Origin: Streptomyces sp. NBC_01217
GTDB lineage: Bacteria > Actinomycetota > Actinomycetes > Streptomycetales > Streptomycetaceae
Assembly (NCBI RefSeq): GCF_035994185.1
Contig: NZ_CP108538.1
Span: 6,487,501-6,551,500, forward strand
Reading direction: 5' to 3'
Length of the DNA stretch: 64,000 nucleotides
Part shown: one piece after another, positions 36,813 through 46,675 of the stretch
How positions within the stretch are numbered: the stretch's first letter is position 1
Layout of the letters: the number at the start of each line of letters is the position of its first letter
The notes under the pieces: model-generated
Databases searched by the model: none
The model's input: the letters and a program-made list of their open reading frames with translations, nothing else
Told to the model about the DNA's origin: nothing
Translations under genes and position numbers: made by a program

Positions 36813-37121
36813 ATGAGCGCCGAGGACCTCGAAAAGTACGAGACCGAGATGGAGCTGAAGCTCTACCGGGAGTACCGAGATGTCGTCGGTCTGTTCAAAT
36901 ATGTGATCGAGACCGAACGGCGCTTCTACCTCACCAACGACTACGAGATGCAGGTGCACTCGGTTCAGGGTGAGGTGTTTTTCGAAGTATCCATGGCGGA
37001 CGCCTGGGTCTGGGACATGTACCGGCCCGCGCGGTTCGTCAAGCAGGTACGGGTACTGACGTTCAAGGACGTCAACATCGAGGAGCTCAACAAGACCGAT
37101 CTCGAACTTCCGGGTGGCTGA
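36813..37121 (+). CDS. DUF2469 family protein
   Basis: A 102-residue acidic protein beginning MSAEDLEKYETEMELKLYRE, the signature of a family conserved across actinobacteria, usually near yraN and the rnhB/lepB region. Function is unknown. It is rich in aromatic residues (ETERRFYLTNDYEMQVH, VSMADAWVWDMYRPARF). ATG 36813 matches the family start; ATG 36807 would add two residues. GAAGGGG lies upstream. Confidence 0.92.
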   Translation: MSAEDLEKYETEMELKLYREYRDVVGLFKYVIETERRFYLTNDYEMQVHSVQGEVFFEVSMADAWVWDMYRPARFVKQVRVLTFKDVNIEELNKTDLELPGG

Positions 37122-37122
37122 T

Positions 37123-37149
37123 TTATCCACAATCCCGGAGTTGTCCACC
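37123..37149 (+). promoter_or_regulatory. DnaA-box-like pair between DUF2469 and yraN
   Basis: TTATCCACA (37123-37131) is a perfect DnaA box, and TTGTCCACC (37141-37149) is one base from the Streptomyces preferred TTGTCCACA. Both face the same way in the 84-bp gap. Two isolated boxes are not an origin; they might titrate DnaA or regulate transcription. Confidence 0.45.
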
Positions 37150-37205
37150 AAGATCCACCAGCTGCGGCCGGACGCGTCAGAGTCGGTGCCGGAGGTGGTG
37201 CCGAT

Positions 37206-37565
37206 ATGAACGCACGGGGGGCACTCGGGCGGTACGGCGAGGATCTGGCGGCGCGGCTGCTGACCGACGCCGGCATGTCCGTACTGGAACGGAACTGGCG
37301 CTGTCGTGCCGGTGAGATCGACATCGTCGCGATGGACGGCGACGCGCTCGTCGTCTGCGAAGTGAAGACCCGCAGGGCGGGCGCGTTCGAGCATCCGATG
37401 GCAGCCGTCACGCCGGTCAAGGCGCAGCGGCTGCGGAGGCTGGCCGGGATCTGGCTCCACGGGCACGGCGGTCCGCCGCCCGGTGGAGTCCGGATCGACC
37501 TGGTCGGCGTGGTGCTGCCCAGGCGTGGGGCGCCGGTCGCCCAGCATGCGCGGGGGGTGGCCTGA
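37206..37565 (+). CDS. YraN/UPF0102 endonuclease-like protein
   Basis: A 119-residue protein with the YraN pattern: [36 protein letters not shown] and LVVCEVKTR. The E-x-D-x9-ExK arrangement is that of a restriction-endonuclease-like fold. Cellular role is unclear; the family often neighbours dprA and comM, as here. Its stop overlaps the comM start (TGATG). Confidence 0.92.
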   Translation: MNARGALGRYGEDLAARLLTDAGMSVLERNWRCRAGEIDIVAMDGDALVVCEVKTRRAGAFEHPMAAVTPVKAQRLRRLAGIWLHGHGGPPPGGVRIDLVGVVLPRRGAPVAQHARGVA

Positions 37566-39190
37566 TGGGGTTCGCGCGGGCGTGCTCGGTGGCGCTCGTG
37601 GGCGTCGAGGGCGTGGTGGTGGAGGTCCAGGCCGACCTGGAGGCGGGGGTGGCCGCGTTCACCCTGGTGGGGCTGCCGGACAAGAGTCTGGTGGAGAGCC
37701 GGGACCGGGTCAGGGCCGCGGTCGTGAACTCCGGGGCGGAGTGGCCGCAGAAGAAACTCACGGTGGGCCTGTCACCGGCCTCCGTACCGAAGGGCGGCTC
37801 CGGCTTCGATCTGGCGGTCGCATGCGCGGTGCTGGGTGCGGCCGAGCGGATCGATCCGGAGTCCATCGCCGATGTGGTGATGATCGGTGAGCTCGGTCTC
37901 GACGGCCGGGTGCGGCCGGTGCGCGGCGTGCTGCCCGCGGTGCTCGCCGCGGCGGAGGCAGGGTACCGCCAGGTCGTCGTGCCCGAGCAGACCGCGGGGG
38001 AGGCGGCGCTGGTGCCCGGGGTCTCGGTGCTCGGGGTGCGGAGCCTGCGGCAGCTGATCGCGGTGCTCTGCGACGAGCCGGTGCCGGACGAGCGGGCGGC
38101 TCATGACGAGGGGCGCCCCGACACCATGCCGGCCGGGCTGATGGTGCCCGGCGCGGGCATCGGGACCGGGCTCGCCCGGGTGCGGGGACAGGGTGAGGGC
38201 AATCCGCCGGACCTGGCGGACGTGGCGGGGCAGGAGCGGCCCCGCAAGGCGCTGGAGGTCGCCGCGGCGGGCGGTCACCATCTGCTGCTCTCCGGACCGC
38301 CGGGCGCAGGCAAGACCATGCTGGCCGAGCGGCTTCCGGCGATTCTGCCGGCGCTGACCAAGAAGGAGTCCCTGGAGGTCACCGCGGTGCACTCGGTGGC
38401 GGGTATCCTGCCGCCCGGCGAACCCCTGGTCACCCGGGCGCCGTACTGCGCGCCGCATCACTCGGCGACGATGCAGTCGCTGGTCGGCGGGGGCAACGGG
38501 CTGCCGCGGCCCGGTGCGGTCTCGTTGGCCCACCGGGGGATTCTCTTTCTGGACGAGGCACCGGAATTCTCCGTGCGGGCGCTGGACGCGCTGCGCCAGC
38601 CGCTGGAGTCGGGGCATGTGGTGGTGGCACGCAGCGCCGGAGTGGTGCGGCTGCCCGCCCGGTTCCTGATGGTGCTGGCCGCCAACCCCTGCCCCTGCGG
38701 CCGGCACACCCTGAGCGGTGCGGGCTGCGAATGTCCGCCCTCGGCGGTCCGGCGCTATCAGGCGAGGCTCTCCGGGCCGCTGCTCGACCGGGTGGACCTG
38801 CGGGTGGTCGTGGACCCGGTCAGGCGCGAGGACCTGATGGGGCAGGGCGGCAGGGGCGAGTCGACGGCCACCGTCGCGGCCCGGGTCCTGGAGGCCAGGG
38901 CGCGGGCGGCAGAGCGGCTGGCCGGCACCGCGTGGACCACCAACAGCGAGGTGCCCGGCCATGAGCTGCGGACCCGGCTGAACGTGGCGCCGGGCGCGCT
39001 GATGGAGGCCGAACGGGACATGGAGCGGGGCATGCTCACGGCACGGGGCCTGGACCGGGTGCTCAGGGTGGCGTGGACGATCGCCGATCTGCGTGGCGCC
39101 GACCGCCCGGACGCGTCCGACATCGCGGTGGCGCTGGAACTGCGGACGGGGATTCCGCGGGGCGCCCTGACGAAGACCGGAGCGTCATGA
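37565..39190 (+). CDS. comM: YifB/ComM family Mg-chelatase-like AAA+ ATPase
   Basis: A 541-residue protein. The N-terminal ChlI-like domain (VEGVVVEVQADLEAGVAAFT, GLPDKSLVESRDRVRAA) is followed by an AAA+ module with Walker A GPPGAGKTM and ILFLDEAPEF as Walker B. The C-terminal ComM domain ends with LRGADRPDASDIAVALELR. In naturally transformable bacteria ComM drives branch migration during integration; the role in Streptomyces is not established. It overlaps yraN by one base and dprA by four (ATGA). Confidence 0.92.
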   Translation: MGFARACSVALVGVEGVVVEVQADLEAGVAAFTLVGLPDKSLVESRDRVRAAVVNSGAEWPQKKLTVGLSPASVPKGGSGFDLAVACAVLGAAERIDPESIADVVMIGELGLDGRVRPVRGVLPAVLAAAEAGYRQVVVPEQTAGEAALVPGVSVLGVRSLRQLIAVLCDEPVPDERAAHDEGRPDTMPAGLMVPGAGIGTGLARVRGQGEGNPPDLADVAGQERPRKALEVAAAGGHHLLLSGPPGAGKTMLAERLPAILPALTKKESLEVTAVHSVAGILPPGEPLVTRAPYCAPHHSATMQSLVGGGNGLPRPGAVSLAHRGILFLDEAPEFSVRALDALRQPLESGHVVVARSAGVVRLPARFLMVLAANPCPCGRHTLSGAGCECPPSAVRRYQARLSGPLLDRVDLRVVVDPVRREDLMGQGGRGESTATVAARVLEARARAAERLAGTAWTTNSEVPGHELRTRLNVAPGALMEAERDMERGMLTARGLDRVLRVAWTIADLRGADRPDASDIAVALELRTGIPRGALTKTGAS

Positions 39191-40407
39191 CTGCGCGGGT
39201 GGACCCCGGGCAGGGGCGCCTTCCGGTGCCGGGGCCTGGGCCGGGGATGGCGGTGAGCGATCGGGAACGGCTGGCGCGGGCCGCGCTGACCCGCGTAATG
39301 GAACCGGGGGACGAGCGCGGCGGCCGCTGGCTGCGCGAGTGCGGTGCCGTCGAGCTGCTACGGCGGATCACCGCCGGGGACGGGTCCGCGGAGCGGCTGA
39401 GCGGAATGACTCCGAAACGTCTCGCCGGATACCGCTCAAGGGCCGAGAGCGCCGACCCCGAGCGGGACCTGGCGGCGATCGCAGGCCTCGGCGGACGGTT
39501 CGTCTGCCCCGGCGACCGGGAGTGGCCCAGCCAGCTCGACGACCTGGCGGACGCCAGGCCGACCGGCCTCTGGGTGCGCGGACCGCGCGATCTGCGGCTC
39601 TGGGCGCTGCGCTCGGTCGCCGTGGTCGGCGCCCGGGCCTGCACACCGTACGGATCCCATATGGCGGCAAGTCTCGGCGCGGGGCTCGCGGAGCTGGGGT
39701 GGGTGGTCGTGTCGGGAGCGGCGTTCGGGGTGGACGGGGCGGCGCACCGCGGCGCGCTCGCCGTCGACGGGGCGACGATGGCGGTCCTGGCCTGCGGGGT
39801 GGACGTCGCCTATCCCCGGGGACATGCCGAGCTGATCGGACGCATGGCGCAACAGGGGCTCGTCATCGGCGAACTACCACCGTCCGATCATCCGACCCGC
39901 AGCAGATTCATCCTCCGGAACCGGGTCATCGCCGCGTTGACGCGCGGGACGGTCGTGGTCGAGGCCGAGTACCGCAGCGGTTCACTGGTCACCGCGCGCA
40001 GCGCGCAGCGGCTCGGCCGCTTCACGATGGGCGTGCCGGGCCCCGCCACCAGCGGGTTGTCGGCCGGAGTCCATGAACTCCTGCGCGGGGAGGGCATTCT
40101 GGTGACGGATGCCTCGGAAGTCGCCGAACTCGTGGGCGACATCGGCGAACTCGCTCCGGTCAGACGCGGCCCCGTACACCCCCGGGACCTGCTGGACGCG
40201 TTCGCCGCCAGGGTCCTCGACGCGCTGCCGTCCCGGGGCGCCGTCAGCGGGCGCGACGTGGCCCGCGCCGCGGGAACCAGCACCGACGAAGCGCTCGGCA
40301 GACTGTACGAACTGCACTCACTGGGGTTCGTCGAACGCGATGGCGATGGATGGCGGTTGACGCCGCGACCGACTTGCAATGACGACGCGCGGCGAGGCGG
40401 TACTTGA
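39187..40407 (+). CDS. dprA: DNA-processing protein DprA
   Basis: A 406-residue protein. A central Rossmann-like DprA domain has VAVVGARACTPYGSHMA, GWVVVSGAAFGVDGAAHRGA and VLACGVDVAYPRGHAELI. SRFILRNRVIAALTRGTVVVEA completes the signature. The C-terminal winged-helix domain (DVARAAGTSTDEALGRLYEL) is present. It loads RecA on incoming DNA in competent bacteria. It forms a tightly overlapping set with yraN and comM. ATG 39187 overlaps the comM stop, and the whiG gene follows after 242 bases. Confidence 0.94.
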   Translation: MTARVDPGQGRLPVPGPGPGMAVSDRERLARAALTRVMEPGDERGGRWLRECGAVELLRRITAGDGSAERLSGMTPKRLAGYRSRAESADPERDLAAIAGLGGRFVCPGDREWPSQLDDLADARPTGLWVRGPRDLRLWALRSVAVVGARACTPYGSHMAASLGAGLAELGWVVVSGAAFGVDGAAHRGALAVDGATMAVLACGVDVAYPRGHAELIGRMAQQGLVIGELPPSDHPTRSRFILRNRVIAALTRGTVVVEAEYRSGSLVTARSAQRLGRFTMGVPGPATSGLSAGVHELLRGEGILVTDASEVAELVGDIGELAPVRRGPVHPRDLLDAFAARVLDALPSRGAVSGRDVARAAGTSTDEALGRLYELHSLGFVERDGDGWRLTPRPTCNDDARRGGT

Positions 40408-40649
40408 CCTGGAGCATTCGGGTGAAAAGGTGATGCCGATGACCTCGGCGGATCCTTCAGCGACGCCTCCGGGGCCGGCGCACGTGGCGACGGCCCCGGA
40501 CCTCAGTCATGTTCGATCGGCCGGAATCGCACAGCGCCGATCCTCTGTCCTACGCGGACCGCGACGCCTCAGTCACGCTACGCTCACAAGAATTCCGGCA
40601 CAGACACAAGTCCCCCAGCACTTCACAGCAGAACGGCTCAAGGCACCAC

Positions 40650-41486
40650 ATGCCCCAGCACACCTCCGGGTCTGACCGCGCGGCAGTACCACCGGCTGCG
40701 CGTGGCACTGTGCGCCCCCCTGCCCCCTCCTCGCTCGACGAGTTGTGGCGTTCATACAAGTCCACGGGCGACGAGCGGCTGCGGGAGCAGCTGATCCTGC
40801 ACTACTCGCCGTTGGTGAAGTACGTCGCGGGCCGGGTGAGTGTGGGCCTGCCTTCCAACGTCGAGCAGGCGGACTTCGTCTCCTCGGGGGTGTTCGGACT
40901 CATCGACGCGATCGAGAAGTTCGACATCGAGCGCGCGATCAAGTTCGAGACATACGCGATCACCCGCATCCGCGGCGCGATGATCGACGAACTCCGGGCG
41001 CTGGACTGGATCCCCCGCTCCGTGCGCCAGAAGGCACGGGCCGTGGAACGCGCGTACGCCACGCTGGAGGCGCAGCTGCGGCGCACCCCCTCCGAGCCGG
41101 AGGTCGCCGCCGAGATGGGCATCGCACTGGAGGAACTGCACGCGGTTTTCAGCCAGTTGTCGCTGGCGAACGTGGTCGCCCTGGAGGAGCTGCTGCATGT
41201 CGGCGGCGAGGGCGGCGACCGGCTGAGCCTGATGGACACGCTGGAGGACACCGCCGCCGACAACCCGGTGGAGGTCGCCGAGGACCGCGAGCTCAGACGG
41301 CTGCTCGCCCGGGCGATCAATACGCTTCCCGAGCGCGAGAAGACCGTCGTCACGCTCTACTACTACGAGGGCCTCACCCTCGCCGAGATCGGCAATGTGC
41401 TCGGAGTCACCGAGAGCCGGGTCAGCCAGATCCACACCAAATCGGTCCTGCAACTGCGCGCGAAACTGGCCGACGCCGGACGCTGA
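40650..41486 (+). CDS. whiG: Sporulation sigma factor WhiG
   Basis: A 278-residue sigma factor of the FliA/WhiG type that in Streptomyces commits aerial hyphae to sporulation. Region 2 is clear: [37 protein letters not shown] and [20 protein letters not shown]. Region 3 ([20 protein letters not shown]) and region 4 with its helix-turn-helix ([21 protein letters not shown]) follow. ATG 40650 ([12 protein letters not shown]) matches the known WhiG start; AAGGC lies just upstream. The 242-bp gap before it should carry its promoter, but I could not assign one. Confidence 0.97.
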   Translation: MPQHTSGSDRAAVPPAARGTVRPPAPSSLDELWRSYKSTGDERLREQLILHYSPLVKYVAGRVSVGLPSNVEQADFVSSGVFGLIDAIEKFDIERAIKFETYAITRIRGAMIDELRALDWIPRSVRQKARAVERAYATLEAQLRRTPSEPEVAAEMGIALEELHAVFSQLSLANVVALEELLHVGGEGGDRLSLMDTLEDTAADNPVEVAEDRELRRLLARAINTLPEREKTVVTLYYYEGLTLAEIGNVLGVTESRVSQIHTKSVLQLRAKLADAGR

Positions 41487-41580
41487 TACCACCGGAGGCA
41501 GGCGGTGGGCCATGGGTGCTTCGGCCATCGATCGGGCCCGCACGCCCCCTCTCGAACACCGCTCGCCGTAGAGTGGATGC

Positions 41581-42171
41581 GTGCCCAGGATTCGAGCGGC
41601 CTCGGTGGCCGAGCACCGGACCATGCAGCGCGGCGCCCTCCTGGACGCCGCACGCTCCCTGCTGTCCGAGGGCGGTACGGAGGCGTTGACCTTCCCCGCC
41701 CTCGCCGAACGCACGGGCCTCGCCAGGTCCTCCATCTATGAGTACTTCCGCTCCCGCGCGGCCGTCGTCGAAGAGCTCTGCACCGTCGACTTCCCCGTCT
41801 GGGCGGCCGAGGTCGAGACCGCCATGGAGCAGGCGACCACGCCCGAGGGAAAGATCGAGGCCTACGTACGCCGGCAGCTCGACCTCGTCGGGGACCGCCG
41901 CCACCGCGCGGTCGTCGCGATCTCGGCGAGCGAGCTGGACAAGGGCGCACGCGAGAAGATCCGGGCCGCGCACGGCGGGCTGATCGCCATGATTGTCGAG
42001 GCGCTCGGCGATCTGGGCCACGAGCAGCCGAGGCTGGCGGCGATGCTGCTGCAGGGCTCGGTGGACGCGGCGGTGCGGCGTATCGAACTCGGCGTGGCGG
42101 AGGAGCCGGGCGTGATCGCGGACACCGCCGTTGCCATGATCCTGCGAGGCGTGCAGGGCGTACGGGACTGA
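41581..42171 (+). CDS. TetR-family regulator
   Basis: A 196-residue repressor-like protein. The N-terminal helix-turn-helix has ALLDAARSLLSEGGTEALTF and ALAERTGLARSSIYEYFRSR. The C-terminal ligand domain is of unknown specificity. GTG 41581 is the start. It lies between whiG and the M23 peptidase gene, converging on the latter, whose reading frame runs antisense across its last 310 bases. The target is not apparent. Confidence 0.9.
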   Translation: MPRIRAASVAEHRTMQRGALLDAARSLLSEGGTEALTFPALAERTGLARSSIYEYFRSRAAVVEELCTVDFPVWAAEVETAMEQATTPEGKIEAYVRRQLDLVGDRRHRAVVAISASELDKGAREKIRAAHGGLIAMIVEALGDLGHEQPRLAAMLLQGSVDAAVRRIELGVAEEPGVIADTAVAMILRGVQGVRD

Positions 42172-42863
42172 CGCCGGGGCCGCACCGCGGCCACGACGAG
42201 CAGAACGCCGGGGGCGGCGAGTCCGTCCCCGGCCCCTTCGGCCGAGGGCGCGACCGAGGGTTGCGGCACGCCGAACACCGGCAGCAGCCTGGACGGCCCC
42301 CTTCGCAGCAGCCCGGGCGGCAGCAGCGACAGCGGATCCAGATATGTCTCCCCGCGCCGCAGCCCCCAGTGCAGACAGCCAGACGCGCAGTGGAAGGGCC
42401 CCGCCTCCACGACTGCCACGACCTGCCCCACCACCACCTCCTCGTCCTTCGCGACCAGCGCGCGCACCGGCTCGTACGTGGTCCGCAGCGGCGGATCGCC
42501 GGACCCGGCCACCTCGATCGCCAGCACCCCGCGCCCCGCCACCCGCCCCGCGAACGAGACCCGGCCCGAGGCCGCGGCGAGCACCGCCGTACCCGTCTCC
42601 GCGGCGAGATCCACCCCGCGATGGCCCCGCCCGTAGGCACTGGCCGGTGGCTCCCATCCCCGTACGACCGCGGGCCGCCCGGCGAGCGGCCACTGCCGGG
42701 CGCCGTCCCCGGCCGTCGCGGCCGGCGCGCCGCACAGCACCACGAGAAGGGCCACCGCCGCCACGAGCGCGGCCTCGCACCGGCGGAAGCCGAGTCGCCA
42801 TAAGCGCCTCAGGGCCTCCAAGGGCCTGAAGAGGGAAACGGTCGGATCAGGTGTGCATCGCAT
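41862..42863 (-). CDS. Secreted M23-family peptidase with antisense tail
   Basis: A cell-wall endopeptidase-like protein, 333 residues as it stands. A long basic N-terminus and hydrophobic segment ([21 protein letters not shown]) form a signal peptide. The LytM-type domain has [19 protein letters not shown] with the first His and Asp ligands and [16 protein letters not shown] with the HxG motif. It probably cleaves peptidoglycan cross-bridges outside the cell. Beyond about residue 230 the sequence is the antisense of the TetR gene and looks non-conserved, so the original stop may be lost. ATG 42863 is chosen for its placement before the signal peptide. Confidence 0.8.
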   Translation of the reverse strand: MRCTPDPTVSLFRPLEALRRLWRLGFRRCEAALVAAVALLVVLCGAPAATAGDGARQWPLAGRPAVVRGWEPPASAYGRGHRGVDLAAETGTAVLAAASGRVSFAGRVAGRGVLAIEVAGSGDPPLRTTYEPVRALVAKDEEVVVGQVVAVVEAGPFHCASGCLHWGLRRGETYLDPLSLLPPGLLRRGPSRLLPVFGVPQPSVAPSAEGAGDGLAAPGVLLVVAAVRPRRQSRTPCTPRRIMATAVSAITPGSSATPSSIRRTAASTEPCSSIAASLGCSWPRSPSASTIMAISPPCAARIFSRAPLSSSLAEIATTARWRRSPTRSSCRRT

Positions 42864-43088
42864 GGCAGAACCGTCCCGCACCGCTCGGATTCGCGGGGAT
42901 CATGAACCGGATCTGTGGACTACCGACCGGTTGTGGACAGCGCCGTCACCCGGCACCCGACCTGTCCCGTACACTTCCTATGGCGATCCGGGTCACCGGG
43001 TCGACTTCGCACGCCCCGCCACCTCCCTCTCAGCGGACGGTGGCCGCGCTCCTCGGTCCCTTGTGGCACGGCGCGTCGGGGCGTCAGG

Positions 43089-43112
43089 CGCGACAGCAAT
43101 CCTGCTGTCGCG
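43089..43112 (+). promoter_or_regulatory. Hairpin in the rpsB leader
   Basis: A 10-bp perfect stem (43089-43098 with 43103-43112) with an ATCC tetraloop ends 15 bases before the AAGGAG of rpsB. It could be a leader element bound by S2, or a terminator of upstream transcription. No T tract follows. Confidence 0.6.
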
Positions 43113-43140
43113 ACAACCGAGCACCTCAAGGAGTACGGCC

Positions 43141-44064
43141 ATGGCCGTCGTCACGATGCGGGAGCTGCTGGAAAGCGGCGTCCACTTCGGTCACCAGACC
43201 CGTCGCTGGAACCCGAAGATGAAGCGCTTCATCTTCACCGAGCGCAACGGCATCTACATCATCGACCTGCTCCAGTCGCTGTCGTACATCGACCGCGCCT
43301 ACGAGTTCGTCAAGGAGACCGTCGCCCACGGCGGCTCCATCATGTTCGTCGGTACCAAGAAGCAGGCCCAGGAGGCCATCGCCGAGCAGGCGACGCGCGT
43401 CGGCATGCCGTACGTCAACCAGCGTTGGCTCGGTGGCATGCTCACCAACTTCTCCACCGTCTACAAGCGCCTTCAGCGTCTGAAGGAGCTTGAGCTCATC
43501 GACTTCGAGGACGTGGCCGCCTCCGGCCTCACCAAGAAGGAGCTCCTGGTCCTCTCCCGCGAGAAGGCCAAGCTGGAGAAGACCCTCGGTGGTATCCGCG
43601 AGATGCAGAAGGTGCCGAGCGCCGTCTGGATCGTCGACACCAAGAAGGAGCACATCGCCGTCGGTGAGGCGCGCAAGCTCCACATCCCGGTCGTCGCGAT
43701 CCTCGACACCAACTGCGACCCCGACGAGGTCGACTACAAGATTCCGGGCAACGACGACGCGATCCGCTCCGTCACCCTGCTCACCCGCGTGATCGCCGAC
43801 GCCGTCGCCGAGGGCCTCATCGCCCGTTCCGGTGCCGCCACCGGTGACTCGAAGCCGGGCGAGAAGGCCGCCGGCGAGCCGCTCGCCGAGTGGGAGCGCG
43901 ACCTGCTCGAGGGCGACAAGAAGGCCGACACCGAGGTGCAGACCTCCGCCGAGACCGAGAAGGTCGCGGACGCCGCCGAGACGCCGGCCGAGGCTGCCGC
44001 CGAGGCCCCCGTTGCCGAGGCCCCCGCCGCCGAGGCTCCGGCCGCGGACGCCGAGCAGGCCTGA
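43141..44064 (+). CDS. rpsB: 30S ribosomal protein S2
   Basis: A 307-residue S2. The core begins [20 protein letters not shown], with [18 protein letters not shown] and [20 protein letters not shown] further on. About 60 C-terminal residues are a Glu/Ala/Pro-rich acidic tail longer than in E. coli, typical of Streptomyces. AAGGAG precedes ATG 43141 by seven bases. It is followed by tsf, in the universal rpsB-tsf-pyrH-frr order. Confidence 0.97.
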   Translation: MAVVTMRELLESGVHFGHQTRRWNPKMKRFIFTERNGIYIIDLLQSLSYIDRAYEFVKETVAHGGSIMFVGTKKQAQEAIAEQATRVGMPYVNQRWLGGMLTNFSTVYKRLQRLKELELIDFEDVAASGLTKKELLVLSREKAKLEKTLGGIREMQKVPSAVWIVDTKKEHIAVGEARKLHIPVVAILDTNCDPDEVDYKIPGNDDAIRSVTLLTRVIADAVAEGLIARSGAATGDSKPGEKAAGEPLAEWERDLLEGDKKADTEVQTSAETEKVADAAETPAEAAAEAPVAEAPAAEAPAADAEQA

Positions 44065-44081
44065 CACCCGTCACGGACGAT

Positions 44082-44121
44082 GACGGCGGGGGTCGGTGCC
44101 ACAAGCACCGCCCCCGCCGTC
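44082..44121 (+). terminator. Hairpin between rpsB and tsf
   Basis: A stem of 17 pairs with a single bulge (44082-44099 with 44105-44121) and a CACAA loop. It lies in the 99-bp gap and probably reduces read-through to tsf, so that S2 and EF-Ts are made in different amounts. Confidence 0.7.
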
Positions 44122-44163
44122 CACCCGTAGATCTTTCAGACTTCGAGAGAGAAACACAGACTC

Positions 44164-45000
44164 ATGGCGAACTACACCGCCGCTGACGTCAAGAAGCTCC
44201 GCGAGCTGACCGGCGCCGGCATGATGGACTGCAAGAAGGCGCTCGACGAGGCCGACGGCAACGTCGACAAGGCCGTCGAGGCGCTCCGTATCAAGGGTCA
44301 GAAGGGCGTCGCCAAGCGCGAGGGCCGTTCTGCCGAGAACGGCGCCGTCGTCTCCCTCATCTCCGAGGACAAGACCTCCGGCGTTCTGCTCGAGCTGAAG
44401 TGCGAGACGGACTTCGTCGCCAAGGGCGAGAAGTTCCAGACCGTCGCCAACACGCTCGCCGCCCACGTCGCCGCGACCTCCCCGGCCGACCTGGCCGCGC
44501 TGCTCGCCTCCGAGATCGAGGCCGGCAAGACCGTCCAGGCGTACGTCGACGAGGCCAACGCCAACCTCGGCGAGAAGATCGTCCTGGACCGCTTCGCGCA
44601 GTTCACCGGCGGTTACGTGGCTGCGTACATGCACCGCACGATGCCGGACCTTCCCCCGCAGGTCGGCGTGCTCGTCGAGCTGGACAAGGAGAATGCCGAG
44701 GTCGCCAAGGACGTCGCGCAGCACATCGCCGCCTTCGCCCCGAAGTACCTCAACCGCGACGAGGTCCCGGCCGAGACGGTCGAGAACGAGCGTCGTGTCG
44801 CCGAGGCCACCTCTCGCGAGGAGGGCAAGCCCGAGGCCGCCCTTCCGAAGATCGTCGAGGGTCGCGTCAACGGCTTCTTCAAGGACGTCGTCGTCCTGGA
44901 GCAGGCCTTCGCCAAGGACAACAAGAAGTCCGTCCAGAAGGTCCTGGACGAGGCCGGTGTCACCCTGAAGCGCTTCTCGCGCATCAAGGTCGGCATCTGA
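44164..45000 (+). CDS. tsf: Elongation factor Ts
   Basis: A 278-residue nucleotide exchange factor for EF-Tu. The N-terminal UBA-like part has [20 protein letters not shown]. The core has [18 protein letters not shown] and [20 protein letters not shown]. The length is that of actinobacterial EF-Ts. GAGAGAAA precedes the ATG. A terminator at 45090-45136 follows. Confidence 0.97.
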   Translation: MANYTAADVKKLRELTGAGMMDCKKALDEADGNVDKAVEALRIKGQKGVAKREGRSAENGAVVSLISEDKTSGVLLELKCETDFVAKGEKFQTVANTLAAHVAATSPADLAALLASEIEAGKTVQAYVDEANANLGEKIVLDRFAQFTGGYVAAYMHRTMPDLPPQVGVLVELDKENAEVAKDVAQHIAAFAPKYLNRDEVPAETVENERRVAEATSREEGKPEAALPKIVEGRVNGFFKDVVVLEQAFAKDNKKSVQKVLDEAGVTLKRFSRIKVGI

Positions 45001-45089
45001 GTCCGTCCGCGAAAAACGGTGGACCCCGATAGGGTCCGGTGCAGTCGTACGGCCGCACACCCGCCGTACGACCGCAGATCTGACGAGGA

Positions 45090-45136
45090 GGCCATTGCCG
45101 CTGAGGGACACCAGACCCACCGGCAATGGCCTTCTT
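45090..45136 (+). terminator. Hairpin terminator or attenuator before pyrH
   Basis: An 11-bp perfect stem (45090-45100 with 45121-45131) with a 20-base loop is followed by TTCTTC. It lies between tsf and pyrH. Confidence 0.7.
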
Positions 45137-45160
45137 CGTATGTGCACGAGGAGAATCTCC

Positions 45161-45937
45161 ATGAACAAGGGCGCGGACGCCGCAAAAGGTGACCACAAGC
45201 GCGACGACGGCAAGGTACCCGGACGCTTCATGCTGAAGCTGTCCGGAGAGGCGTTCGCCGGCGGCGGGGGTCTCGGTGTCGACCCCGACGTCGTACACGC
45301 CATCGCCCGGGAGATCGCGGCAGTCGTCCGCGACGGCGCGGAGATCGCGGTCGTCATCGGCGGCGGCAACTTCTTCCGCGGTGCCGAGCTCCAGCAGCGC
45401 GGCATGGACCGGGCCCGGTCCGACTACATGGGCATGCTCGGCACGGTCATGAACTGCCTGGCGCTCCAGGACTTCCTGGAGAAGGAGGGCATCGACTCCC
45501 GCGTCCAGACCGCCATCACCATGGGACAGGTCGCGGAACCGTATATTCCGCTGCGCGCCGTGCGCCACCTGGAAAAGGGCCGCGTCGTCATCTTCGGCGC
45601 CGGCATGGGGATGCCGTACTTCTCCACCGACACCACTGCCGCCCAGCGTGCCCTGGAGATCGACGCCCAGGGTCTGCTGATGGGCAAGAACGGGGTGGAC
45701 GGGGTCTACGACTCCGACCCGAAGACCAACCCCGACGCGGTGAAGTTCGACGCCCTTGAGTACAGCGAGGTGCTCGCCCGCGATCTCAAGGTCGCCGATG
45801 CCACCGCCATCACGCTCTGCCGCGACAACCAGCTGCCGATCCTGGTCTTCGAGCTGACCGCCGCGGGCAATATCGCCCGCGCGGTCAAGGGTGAGAAGAT
45901 CGGCACGCTCGTGAGTGACCAGGGCACCCGGGCCTGA
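45161..45937 (+). CDS. pyrH: UMP kinase
   Basis: A 258-residue hexameric UMP kinase making UDP. Family motifs are [33 protein letters not shown] and the ADP-binding [16 protein letters not shown]. The N-terminus has an extra 18 or so charged residues. GAGGAG lies nine bases before ATG 45161. A hairpin (45946-45975) and 180 bases separate it from frr. Confidence 0.97.
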   Translation: MNKGADAAKGDHKRDDGKVPGRFMLKLSGEAFAGGGGLGVDPDVVHAIAREIAAVVRDGAEIAVVIGGGNFFRGAELQQRGMDRARSDYMGMLGTVMNCLALQDFLEKEGIDSRVQTAITMGQVAEPYIPLRAVRHLEKGRVVIFGAGMGMPYFSTDTTAAQRALEIDAQGLLMGKNGVDGVYDSDPKTNPDAVKFDALEYSEVLARDLKVADATAITLCRDNQLPILVFELTAAGNIARAVKGEKIGTLVSDQGTRA

Positions 45938-45945
45938 GAACCGGG

Positions 45946-45975
45946 GGACCTTCCCGGGAGGACATGGGAAGGTCC
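45946..45975 (+). terminator. Hairpin between pyrH and frr
   Basis: A 10-bp perfect stem (45946-45955 with 45966-45975) with a 10-base loop that contains GGGAGGA. There is no T tract; it may be a partial terminator. Confidence 0.5.
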
Positions 45976-46117
45976 GGGGCCTGCGGGGAACACCCCGGGA
46001 CAGGTCCCGAAGGATGGACAACGGCCTGCCGGTCGGACACCGTGCAGGTGAGGACGCGACGCAGGACCCGCCGGGCCCGAGCACGACGGGCCCACTCGAG
46101 ACACGCAGGAGCACGTG

Positions 46118-46675
46118 GTGATCGAAGAAACCCTCCTCGAGGCCGAGGAGAAGATGGAGAAGGCCGTCGTCGTCGCGAAGGAGGACTTCGCCGCGATCCG
46201 GACCGGCCGTGCGCACCCCGCGATGTTCAACAAGATCGTCGCCGACTACTACGGCGCGCTGACCCCGATCAACCAGCTCGCCTCGTTCTCGGTGCCCGAG
46301 CCGCGCATGGCCGTCGTGACGCCGTTCGACAAGACCGCGCTGCGCAACATCGAGCAGGCCATCCGCGACTCGGACCTCGGCGTCAACCCGAGCAACGACG
46401 GCAACATCATCCGGGTGACCTTCCCGGACCTCACCGAGGAGCGTCGCCGCGACTACATCAAGGTCGCGAAGACGAAGGCCGAGGACTCCAAGATCTCCAT
46501 CCGCGCCGTGCGCCGCAAGGCCAAGGAGACGCTGGACAAGCTGGTCAAGGACAAGGAGTCCGGCGAGGACGAGGTGCGTCGCGCCGAGAAGGAGCTCGAC
46601 GACACCACCGCGAAGTACGTCGCGCAGGTCGACGAGCTGCTCAAGCACAAGGAAGCCGAGCTGCTCGAAGTCTGA
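46118..46675 (+). CDS. frr: Ribosome recycling factor
   Basis: A 185-residue RRF, exactly the usual length from GTG 46118. AGGAG lies six bases upstream; the GTG at 46115 would be too close. Core motifs are [33 protein letters not shown] and [14 protein letters not shown]. It splits post-termination ribosomes with EF-G. Its stop overlaps the cdsA start (TGATG). Confidence 0.97.
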   Translation: MIEETLLEAEEKMEKAVVVAKEDFAAIRTGRAHPAMFNKIVADYYGALTPINQLASFSVPEPRMAVVTPFDKTALRNIEQAIRDSDLGVNPSNDGNIIRVTFPDLTEERRRDYIKVAKTKAEDSKISIRAVRRKAKETLDKLVKDKESGEDEVRRAEKELDDTTAKYVAQVDELLKHKEAELLEV

